Of a stretch of 22,499 nt of DNA, positions 13,906 to 20,833 are shown piece after piece. Both the position numbers and the translations under genes were made by a program. The notes under the pieces were generated by a model. That model was not told the origin of the DNA, did not search any database, and saw nothing but the letters and a program-made list of their open reading frames with translations. Each line of letters starts with the position of its first letter. Position 1 is the first letter of the stretch. The DNA comes from a virus: IMG/VR virus record IMGVR_UViG_3300036985_000313, positions 1 through 22,499 of that record; one strand, written 5' to 3'.

Positions 13906-15583
13906 CTACACTGCTGCGGCTACCGCGCAAGGGCAAGCCAACTTGGCTTCGGCCCTTCAAACCTCATATTTAAGCAACCCTAACATTGTCAATCCGTATG
14001 GCTCTTCTACGACGACGTTTGGAGAAGCCAGGGACGCCAGTGGCAATGTAATTCCCAACGCAACACAAGCCACTGTCAGGCAAGAGTTAAATCCTGCCTC
14101 TGCGGCTGCGTTGGCATCTCAACAAGAGGTCGAGAAGCAACTTGCCGCCCTAGCCCTTCAAGGTGCAGGCGTAGCTACAAAACAGCTTGGCACGCCATTT
14201 AGTTACGATCCGTCCAAGTCGTTTCTGAACACGACTGGTGCCGAGGCTCGAACCTACACACCTTCTGCCGCTCTAGGCGCGTTGAACTACGGGCCTAAAG
14301 TTGGCGAATATGGCATGGCCGCTGGGATTAATGCCGATGATTACGGCAGAGCTGCCAGCATTAACGCCGGTGCTTATAACGCCGCCGGGATTGATGCCAA
14401 CGCTTATGGCCAAGCTGGCGGGATTAATGCTGGCGATTATGGTCAAGCTACGGGCCAATTAGATTTGTCCAACGTAGCCAGAATGCCTGTAAACGCTGGC
14501 ATAACAGGGCAGAACGCTATCCTGTCTCGCCTTGCTCCGCAGATCCAACAATCAGAAGCGGCCACTGCGCAACGCCTTGCCAATCAGGGCATTACGCTAG
14601 GCGGTGAAGCCTATCGCAATGCAATGCGTAATCAGGGCCAGCAGTTTAACGACCTTTACACCCAAGCCGCGCTGCAAGGCATCAACCTAGATATAGGCGC
14701 AAACCAGCAGGGTTACGGCCAAGCCCTATCGTCTGCTGGCCTTTATAACCAAGCTATTGCCCAGAACTATGGTCAGGGTCTGTCGGCTCAACAACTTACC
14801 AACCAAGCTATTGCCCAAAAATTCGGTCAAGGGCTTTCAGCTCAACAAATTGCCAACCAAGCTGCCAGCCAAAACTTTGGGCAAAATCTTTCGGCTCAAG
14901 AACTTGCTAATGCATCTATTGCCCAAAACTTTGGTCAAGGCGTTACGGCTCAACAGCTTTCCAACGCGGCTATTGGACAGAACTATGGTCAAGCTGCTGC
15001 GTCAGCGGGCTTTCAAAATGCTGCACAGGCGCAAGCGGCTAATCAGCAAATGGCGCAAGAATCTGCCAATCGAGAAGCCCAGAACCAGATCTTCAACCAA
15101 CAAATGTCGTCGGCCAATTTCCAAAATGCAGCGCGTCAGAGCGATCTGCAAATGCAGCTTGGCCTCTACAACCAGCCCCTGAACCAAGTCAACGCGCTGA
15201 TGGCTGGCTCGCAGATCCAGAACCCGACCTTCCAGGCTTACACTGGTGCCAACGTTAATGCGGCTCCTGTGTTCCAAGCTTCGCAGCAAACGGGCCAAGA
15301 TGCTCAACAAGCTTATGCACAGCGGGTTGGAATGTATAACGCTGGCATGGGCGCTATTGGAGCCATTGGTGGAGCTGCAACAGCAGCAGCAATTAGCGAT
15401 ATCCGCCTGAAGTCCAAGATCGTCCGCGTTGGAACTCACCCGCTTGGGATTGGCATCTACGAGTACGACATTGATGGCCGTCGCGAGCGTGGCGTCATCG
15501 CTCAAGAAGTTGAGCGCGTGTTGCCGTCAGCGGTTATCGAACATCCCGATGGCTACAAAATGGTTGATTACGGAGCCTTGTAA
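13868..15583 (+). CDS. Repeat-containing tail/virion protein with C-terminal S74-like chaperone domain
   Basis: 571 residues from the ATG at 13868. The N-terminus (MGKKTPKPPAPIDYTAAATA) and the segment SRLAPQIQQSEAATAQRLAN through ITLGGEAYRNAMRNQGQQFN belong, from memory, to a large phage family found beside ejection genes. Residues about 151-193 carry four 10-11 residue repeats (INAxxYGQ type). Residues 294-383 carry 18-residue repeats (NQAIAQNYGQGLSAQQLT type). The last 62 residues start with SDIRLKSKI at 510 and resemble Peptidase_S74, which trims and trimerises fibres. The usual long helix after VDY is missing, so the domain is short. The protein is Ala/Gln rich. It could be a fibre or an internal protein. 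The stop overlaps the next ATG (TAATG). Confidence 0.75.
   Translation: MGKKTPKPPAPIDYTAAATAQGQANLASALQTSYLSNPNIVNPYGSSTTTFGEARDASGNVIPNATQATVRQELNPASAAALASQQEVEKQLAALALQGAGVATKQLGTPFSYDPSKSFLNTTGAEARTYTPSAALGALNYGPKVGEYGMAAGINADDYGRAASINAGAYNAAGIDANAYGQAGGINAGDYGQATGQLDLSNVARMPVNAGITGQNAILSRLAPQIQQSEAATAQRLANQGITLGGEAYRNAMRNQGQQFNDLYTQAALQGINLDIGANQQGYGQALSSAGLYNQAIAQNYGQGLSAQQLTNQAIAQKFGQGLSAQQIANQAASQNFGQNLSAQELANASIAQNFGQGVTAQQLSNAAIGQNYGQAAASAGFQNAAQAQAANQQMAQESANREAQNQIFNQQMSSANFQNAARQSDLQMQLGLYNQPLNQVNALMAGSQIQNPTFQAYTGANVNAAPVFQASQQTGQDAQQAYAQRVGMYNAGMGAIGAIGGAATAAAISDIRLKSKIVRVGTHPLGIGIYEYDIDGRRERGVIAQEVERVLPSAVIEHPDGYKMVDYGAL
14318..14446 (+). repeat. Short tandem repeats (33-bp type) in the tail/virion protein
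   Basis: Four units encode AAGINADDYGR, AASINAGAYN, AAGIDANAYGQ and AGGINAGDYGQ, three of 11 residues and one of 10. The DNA copies differ at many third positions, so the repeat is old or kept at protein level. Confidence 0.7.
14747..15016 (+). repeat. 54-bp tandem repeats in the tail/virion protein
   Basis: Units start at 14747, 14801, 14855, 14909 and 14963, each 54 bases. Unit 1 encodes NQAIAQNYGQGLSAQQLT; unit 2 differs in three residues; unit 3 and unit 4 differ more; unit 5 diverges in its second half. All are in frame, so copy number can change without breaking the gene. Confidence 0.85.
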
Positions 15584-16617
15584 TGCCTGACATTAGCCTC
15601 ACAGATTATAGCTCCCAGCTTGCCGCCAATGCGCGGCAACAGAGAATGGCTGAATTGCTCCAACAGCAGTCTATGGAGCCTATTCAAGTGATGACCGCTG
15701 GCGGCGCTCAAGTTCCAATTCCGTGGACGGCTGTGCTGGCTAAGGTGCTGCAAAGCGGGGCCGGCGCGTATGCGTCTAAAAAGGCCGAGAAGAAAGAAGC
15801 CAAAATCAAGGCTGCTCAAGGAACCGAAGCTAAGGATTATATTAGAGGCACAAGAACTGGTTCTCAAATTAGCTTACCCGGCGTTACAACGCCTGCCGAT
15901 CTGAATCGGTCTGCCGCTAATTTGGATACCGATCCAGGTCTTAAATATAAAATTGCAGCCATGCTAGATCGGGGCAATCCTGCGGTGCAAGGCGGTCCTG
16001 CGCCTCAAGGCACTCCTGCAATGCCTACTCCGCCCATGCCTACGCAACTCGCTATGCCTGCTCAAACGCCTATGGGTGGGCAACCGCCTATGCCTGCTCA
16101 ACCAACTATGAGTATGTTTCCTCAATCGGGTCCTCGTGCGCCTTTGATTGCTCCGCAATTGACTCGCGACATAACGACGGAAGAACAAGAGGCCCGGTAT
16201 GAAGAAGCTGCTAACAGCGACAATCCACGTCTAGCAGCTTGGGGTCAGCGCAATCTTGATGAAATTGACACCATCAAGGCTGAAGGACGCAAAGTAATTA
16301 CACTTAGCGCCGGAGAAAAAGCTGGACGAATAACGGGCAAAGGATTTGAAGAATTAGCTTCAGCTCCCTTACCGCCTAAAAGAAAAAGCGCATATGATTC
16401 ATTTGGAAATGTCATTGTTAGTTGGGAAGAACCCCTAGAAGGGGGAATTACTGATCCAACGACGACTCCAATTCCAGAAATTGGATCTCAAGGCGATCAA
16501 CCGCCTACCGTTATGTTTCCAGAAGATGCTCAAAAACATCCAGATTCAAGATATCTAATGCGTGGAGATGTCAATCCTCCGAAATTAGTTACCAATCCAT
16601 ATTATAAAGGTAAATAA
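15583..16617 (+). CDS. Probable internal virion protein, unknown function
   Basis: 344 residues; ATG overlaps the previous stop (TAATG). The N-terminal helix has ANARQQRMAELLQQQSMEP then a short Gly/Ala stretch SGAGAYASKKAEKKEAKIK at about 58-76. A Pro/Met/Gln-rich linker follows (about 130-180), and the C-terminal third is charged and without clear motif. The beginning (helix, QQQ, EP, GG, P.. then 'SGAGAYASKKAEKK') is like proteins I remember just upstream of ejection proteins in environmental phages. It may be packaged and ejected with DNA. No enzyme signature is seen. The last 400 bases are clearly more AT-rich than the head genes. Confidence 0.65.
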   Translation: MPDISLTDYSSQLAANARQQRMAELLQQQSMEPIQVMTAGGAQVPIPWTAVLAKVLQSGAGAYASKKAEKKEAKIKAAQGTEAKDYIRGTRTGSQISLPGVTTPADLNRSAANLDTDPGLKYKIAAMLDRGNPAVQGGPAPQGTPAMPTPPMPTQLAMPAQTPMGGQPPMPAQPTMSMFPQSGPRAPLIAPQLTRDITTEEQEARYEEAANSDNPRLAAWGQRNLDEIDTIKAEGRKVITLSAGEKAGRITGKGFEELASAPLPPKRKSAYDSFGNVIVSWEEPLEGGITDPTTTPIPEIGSQGDQPPTVMFPEDAQKHPDSRYLMRGDVNPPKLVTNPYYKGK

Positions 16618-16619
16618 TT

Positions 16620-17561
16620 ATGCCTGATTGGAGCGAATTTAAACCAGTTGTTAGAACTCCGCCTCTTCGCCAACAACAAGCTATTCAAGGGATGGCTGCT
16701 CAACGCGTAACTATGGATCAAGGCCAAGCTAATTTGGCTCAAGCTCCGGTTGATTTGGCTGCGGCTCAAACTAGACTTGCGCAGGCACAACGAGACCTTC
16801 AAAATACTCCTAATGCGCCAAAGCTTACGGACGCTCAATCAAGCAATAGATCATTTTTTGACGCTATGACTTATGGTGAAGCAGCATACAATAAAGCCGT
16901 AGCTCAAGGTTACGATCCAGGAACCGCTGAAAATATAGCTGCTACTATTTTAGATAAAATGTTTGGTGGAATAATTGATAGCCCAGGAGATATATTTCGA
17001 AATTCGGCTTCTAAACTTGGGGTAACCGGTAAAGCAAGGTTTATGGAGGGCTACAAAAGGCCTCTATCGGGAGCGGCTGTCGGAGAAGGAAAACAATCAA
17101 CTGAGAAGCAGGACATGCGAACATCTGTTTTTCCCGGTCCATTTGCATCCAAAGATGAACAGCTTGCACTTGACGATGCTCAGTATCGGCAAGCTTTTAG
17201 AAGGACTATGGGGGCAGCCGGCGCAATGCCATTTAAATCAGCTAAACCCGTTCAAGTTGGAGTTACTGACGAAGCGTGGGAAAAAGCAGCTGAAATTTAT
17301 AATTCTGCTCCAAAAGGTTCCAACAGGTCTAGGGGTAGCAAATACAATCCTATTATCCCAAGGAATAAAGCGGATTATTCCGCCATTCAACCTGGGCAAT
17401 ATTTTGTTAATGAAAAAGGCAATTATGGGGTAATGCCGGCTTCTTCTGGCGCTGCTGCCTCAACAACTAAATCCGTTGGTCGCGCACCTTCAGGCGTAGA
17501 TCAAAAGGTGTGGGAAGCAATGACGCCACAAGGGAGAAGCCTATGGCCGACCTCACGTTAG
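16620..17561 (+). CDS. Probable internal virion protein with N-terminal coiled coil
   Basis: 313 residues from the ATG at 16620, two bases after the previous stop. Residues about 18-62 form an Ala/Gln-rich heptad-like helix (QQQAIQGMAAQRVTMDQ, then LAAAQTRLAQAQRDLQN). The middle has a globular segment around EAAYNKAVAQGYDPGTAENI. The end, VDQKVWEAMTPQGRSLW, is like a W..MTP..R.LW tail pattern I recall from other phage ejection-block proteins. No catalytic motif is seen. It lies between two other likely internal proteins and shares their low GC. The last 19 bases overlap the next gene. Confidence 0.65.
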   Translation: MPDWSEFKPVVRTPPLRQQQAIQGMAAQRVTMDQGQANLAQAPVDLAAAQTRLAQAQRDLQNTPNAPKLTDAQSSNRSFFDAMTYGEAAYNKAVAQGYDPGTAENIAATILDKMFGGIIDSPGDIFRNSASKLGVTGKARFMEGYKRPLSGAAVGEGKQSTEKQDMRTSVFPGPFASKDEQLALDDAQYRQAFRRTMGAAGAMPFKSAKPVQVGVTDEAWEKAAEIYNSAPKGSNRSRGSKYNPIIPRNKADYSAIQPGQYFVNEKGNYGVMPASSGAAASTTKSVGRAPSGVDQKVWEAMTPQGRSLWPTSR

Positions 17562-19468
17562 AACAAAGACGTGCAATTGCCGTTGCTGAAGCCAAGGTGG
17601 CAATGGGGAGGGAACGTGTTTCTACCCCTCCCGCACGCGAACCTTCCTTCCTAGATCGCCACGGTAGGTCTATAGCTGTCGGGGCGGGAGGCATTGTAGG
17701 CGGCGCTTTAGCTGCTCCGTTTGCGCTGGCTTCTGCGCCGTCACTTGTTGGCCCCGTTGCCATTGAAGCGGGCGGGATTGGTGGCGGCGCTGCAATTGGC
17801 GGTCAAATATACGATTTAGCCACGCAAAAACGCCAAACGTTAGTGGATCAACTAAAGTCCATTGGCGGCGATTTTTTGGGGAACGCGCCCTGGGCAATGG
17901 CTGGACCTATTGCCGGAGCGGCAATTAAACCAGCCGCAACTCGTATAGCGTCTTTTTTAAATGCGGGGAAAACCGCTAAATCCACAGCGGCTCAATCCGA
18001 AGCTGCGTTAACTGCTGCTAAAGACGCTGGCGTTCAATATCTGCAACAAGCTAAAACGGCTGCGGGGGCTACCAGAACTAGACAAGCCACTTTAGCCGCA
18101 ACGCTCGCCAAACGCGGTGAAACTGCCCAAGCTGCGTCCGTTCCGCCCAAGCCTCGGATTGGCACCCGCGCTCAATTGTCTGACATTGGCGACGTTGTGC
18201 GCACGCCGGCGCAAGCCAACGAAATTGCTATCAACACTCAAATGAAGCAAGCGGATAATACTTACAGAACGGCAATGAATCAAGTGGCTGCGGATCGGGC
18301 AGCAATAGGAATTGGTGCTTCAGATACAAATGCCGCTAAAGAACAAATTAAACAATCTAGAAAAATGGTTTACCCCGACCCAGTAACTCGCCCCAGCGTA
18401 GGATTTGTGCCTGCGGATTCAGCCGGCGCAAAACTTCATAAAATGGCTTTAGAGGTACTAGAACCTAAAAAGATTCCGTTAACAGAAGCTCAAGAAATCC
18501 AATTAAGAAAACAAGGCGTAAAATTGGTTGTTGAGGAAGGGCAAACTTATCGAATTATTAAACCTAAAATTAAAGACGTTGATGATTTTCGTCGTTTTGT
18601 TGGAGAAGTTATAAAAGGAAAAATTGAAGGCTATGGGGCAGTAAATATTATTGAAGCCAAAAATATATATAGCAATTTTTCTAAAATTATTGACGAGTTG
18701 TCCGAAGGTGCCAGCGCCTCTGTTCAAGCCAATTGGAAAGCCGGTAAAGACGCGCTTAAGCCATTTGAAAAAGTTAAGGCTGGCAAAACGTTAGTTGGCA
18801 CTCAAAAGGGAACTGACGTTGAAATGGTGCCGGCGTCCGCTATTCCAGGGCGAATGGTAGGCGGCGGTCGAGATACCTTCCAACAAACAACTGCGGTAGC
18901 CGGCCCCGAGGCGACAAGCCAAGCCCTACGCAGCACCGTTCAAAACAAACTGTTGGATGCTTCTGGAAATCCGGTCACGTCGGCAAAGGCAAATGAATTG
19001 CTCGCGCCCGATACTCCATTGGCAGACATAGTAAGCCGAGATCCCGCATTGTCTGCGGAGGTACGTCGATATATCACCCAGCTTCAAGACGCGGAAATGG
19101 CTGGGGTGGAAGCTCCGAAATTTTTTGCACGCGCTACCACTGCACAAGCGGCTTCAAGCGCAGCCCAAACAGAACGTGCTACGCTTGCAGCTGAATTGCG
19201 TGGGTTAAAAAGCGAAACAAACTTATCAAAAGCGTTTACCACAACTGATGCAATAGTTATGCGACTTGCTAAAAACGAAAAAATTACTTCTGCGCAACAA
19301 CAATCTTATTTAGATATTAAAGCAACAGCAGACGCAGCAATTAAAGCTGCTAAAACAGCGGCTGAAAGAAAAGCTGTGCAAGATAGTTTTGTTAGAAAAG
19401 TTGGCATTACTATAGGAGCAGGAGCCGCAGGAGTTAAAGCCTTAGACATAGTTTTTGGCGATAATTAA
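17543..19468 (+). CDS. Large Ala-rich internal virion / DNA ejection protein candidate
   Basis: 641 residues from the ATG at 17543, which overlaps the upstream gene; a GTG at 17510 is less likely. Residues about 43-90 and 111-130 are Gly/Ala-rich and hydrophobic (for example VGAGGIVGGALAAPFALAS), able to enter a membrane, and the C-terminus has another such piece (GITIGAGAAGVKALDIV, about 621-637). Long Ala/Lys/Thr-rich helices lie between. Large alpha-helical proteins with these features are typical of podovirus ejection proteins that build a channel through the cell wall. No lysozyme or transglycosylase motif was found. The last 1.2 kb is markedly AT-rich compared with both flanks. Confidence 0.65.
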   Translation: MADLTLEQRRAIAVAEAKVAMGRERVSTPPAREPSFLDRHGRSIAVGAGGIVGGALAAPFALASAPSLVGPVAIEAGGIGGGAAIGGQIYDLATQKRQTLVDQLKSIGGDFLGNAPWAMAGPIAGAAIKPAATRIASFLNAGKTAKSTAAQSEAALTAAKDAGVQYLQQAKTAAGATRTRQATLAATLAKRGETAQAASVPPKPRIGTRAQLSDIGDVVRTPAQANEIAINTQMKQADNTYRTAMNQVAADRAAIGIGASDTNAAKEQIKQSRKMVYPDPVTRPSVGFVPADSAGAKLHKMALEVLEPKKIPLTEAQEIQLRKQGVKLVVEEGQTYRIIKPKIKDVDDFRRFVGEVIKGKIEGYGAVNIIEAKNIYSNFSKIIDELSEGASASVQANWKAGKDALKPFEKVKAGKTLVGTQKGTDVEMVPASAIPGRMVGGGRDTFQQTTAVAGPEATSQALRSTVQNKLLDASGNPVTSAKANELLAPDTPLADIVSRDPALSAEVRRYITQLQDAEMAGVEAPKFFARATTAQAASSAAQTERATLAAELRGLKSETNLSKAFTTTDAIVMRLAKNEKITSAQQQSYLDIKATADAAIKAAKTAAERKAVQDSFVRKVGITIGAGAAGVKALDIVFGDN

Positions 19469-19498
19469 TAAGTTGTTAAATATGGATTGGAACTAGCT

Positions 19499-19927
19499 AT
19501 GCCTTTCAACGGATCTGGTACGTTTGTCGTTACAACGAGCGGTATACCCGTCGTAACGGGCACGGTCATCTCATCGACCATGTTCAACAGCCTGATGACG
19601 GAGCTGTCTACCGGGCTTTCGTTGACGCTGACCAAGGATGGGCAATCCACGCCAACGGCGAACATCACCCTGGGCGGCTACAAGCTGACCAATGTCGGGG
19701 TTCCAACGCTCACTTATGACGCGCTCAGTTTTGGGCAGGTAGCGACGATCTCAACGCTCACCCTAACGAACGCGCTCACAGCGGGGAATGGTGGTACTGG
19801 ATTGACCTCTGCCGGTGCAATAGGGAATGTGCTAACGAGTAATGGAACAACGTGGGTATCTTCTGCTAATGCCGGCGCACCGGCTGGTGCTTCGATCTAC
19901 ACAGCTAACAACTTTGGAGGCTTCTGA
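19499..19927 (+). CDS. Tail fibre/collar-like protein
   Basis: 142 residues from the ATG at 19499; the frame is open back to a TTG at 19487, which is less likely. The central part, LGGYKLTNVGVPTLTYDALS, and the later GNGGTGLTSAGAIGNVLTSN are repeats common in phage tail fibres, where they form short beta strands in a trimer. The protein is short and lacks a receptor-binding tip, so it may act as an adaptor or N-terminal part of a larger fibre. It begins where GC rises sharply again. The stop overlaps the next start (TGATG). Confidence 0.72.
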   Translation: MPFNGSGTFVVTTSGIPVVTGTVISSTMFNSLMTELSTGLSLTLTKDGQSTPTANITLGGYKLTNVGVPTLTYDALSFGQVATISTLTLTNALTAGNGGTGLTSAGAIGNVLTSNGTTWVSSANAGAPAGASIYTANNFGGF

Positions 19928-20373
19928 TGGCCGTTACATCCACCCCGATCTTCGCGCAGACGCCATATGCTAAGTCGCTAACGCTGGCCGCGCAGACCGC
20001 ATCTACGACTCGCGCTCCAACCGCTACGGCAGGCTTGGCTGCGGCTAACATTGTAGCCTTCGTGCCTGTCTCGACCAACGGACTGCGGATTGACAGCATC
20101 CAGGTTAACAACGTTGGCACCGGCATTTCGACCGCCAACGCTGCCCAGCTTGTTGATATTTGGCTGTGGGACGGCACGACGGCGTTCCTGATCGCTGAGA
20201 TCCCGGTGCTTGCCACGACGCCTAGCACGACCGCTGCGGCGTTCAACACGACCTTCACCTTCCCGCAGCCGCTGAACCTGCCTGCTGCGTTTGCTCTGTA
20301 TGCCAGCACGACGGTTACGACCACGGCGGCGGGTACGGCGCTGCAAGTGACGGCCTACGGCGGGGCGTACTAA
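19927..20373 (+). CDS. Small Ala/Thr-rich structural-type protein
   Basis: 148 residues, ATG overlapping the fibre stop. The sequence is rich in Ala, Thr, Val and Asn, low in charge and predicted beta. It includes NGLRIDSIQVNNVGTGISTA and AQLVDIWLWDGTTAFLIAEI, as in beta-sandwich virion proteins. I do not recognise a named family. By place it is a fibre-associated or decoration protein. Stop and next start overlap as TAATG. Confidence 0.65.
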   Translation: MAVTSTPIFAQTPYAKSLTLAAQTASTTRAPTATAGLAAANIVAFVPVSTNGLRIDSIQVNNVGTGISTANAAQLVDIWLWDGTTAFLIAEIPVLATTPSTTAAAFNTTFTFPQPLNLPAAFALYASTTVTTTAAGTALQVTAYGGAY

Positions 20374-20828
20374 TGACAACGGCGGCGGCGGCTTTTGATT
20401 ATCACACGATTATCAGCCCCAGCCTTGTTGGGGCTACGCTAAGGAATGCCGTTGAGCCGACTACGGTAACCACTGTGGCGGCGACCGGGACCATCATCTA
20501 CGAGATCAACAACCAGTCGGTGGTGTACTCGACGGCCAGTGCCACGGCCAACTGGACCCTGAACATCGTCTATTCCAAGGCGATGCCGCTCAATGCGTAC
20601 TTGAGTATCGGCCAGAGCGTGACGATTGCGCATATGGTTACGCAGGGCGCGACGGCCTATTACAACAGCGTGGTGCAGATCGACGGTGTGACGGTCACGC
20701 CGAAGTATCAGGGCGGTACGGCCTACGCTGCGGGCAATGCCAGCAGCATCGACGTTTACACTTACACGGTAACCAAGACGGCAGATCGGACGTACACGGT
20801 CTTCACGTCGCAGACAAAGTTTGCTTGA
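20373..20828 (+). CDS. Small beta-rich structural-type protein
   Basis: 151 residues, ATG overlapping the previous stop. Thr/Ala/Val/Tyr-rich with alternating pattern, for example TIIYEINNQSVVYSTASATA and a C-terminal VYTYTVTKTADRTYTVFTS. No catalytic residues or membrane segment are seen. It resembles the two genes before it in composition and is probably made together with them. Function is unknown; a fibre or decoration component is the likely class. Confidence 0.65.
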   Translation: MTTAAAAFDYHTIISPSLVGATLRNAVEPTTVTTVAATGTIIYEINNQSVVYSTASATANWTLNIVYSKAMPLNAYLSIGQSVTIAHMVTQGATAYYNSVVQIDGVTVTPKYQGGTAYAAGNASSIDVYTYTVTKTADRTYTVFTSQTKFA

Positions 20829-20833
20829 GCCGC

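Noticed and set aside
14747-15016. CRISPR-like repeat array
   Set aside because: Units are contiguous 54-bp coding repeats without spacers and vary at silent sites.
19469-19498. Terminator or promoter before the fibre gene
   Set aside because: The 30-base gap has no stem followed by a T-run and no convincing -35/-10 pair.
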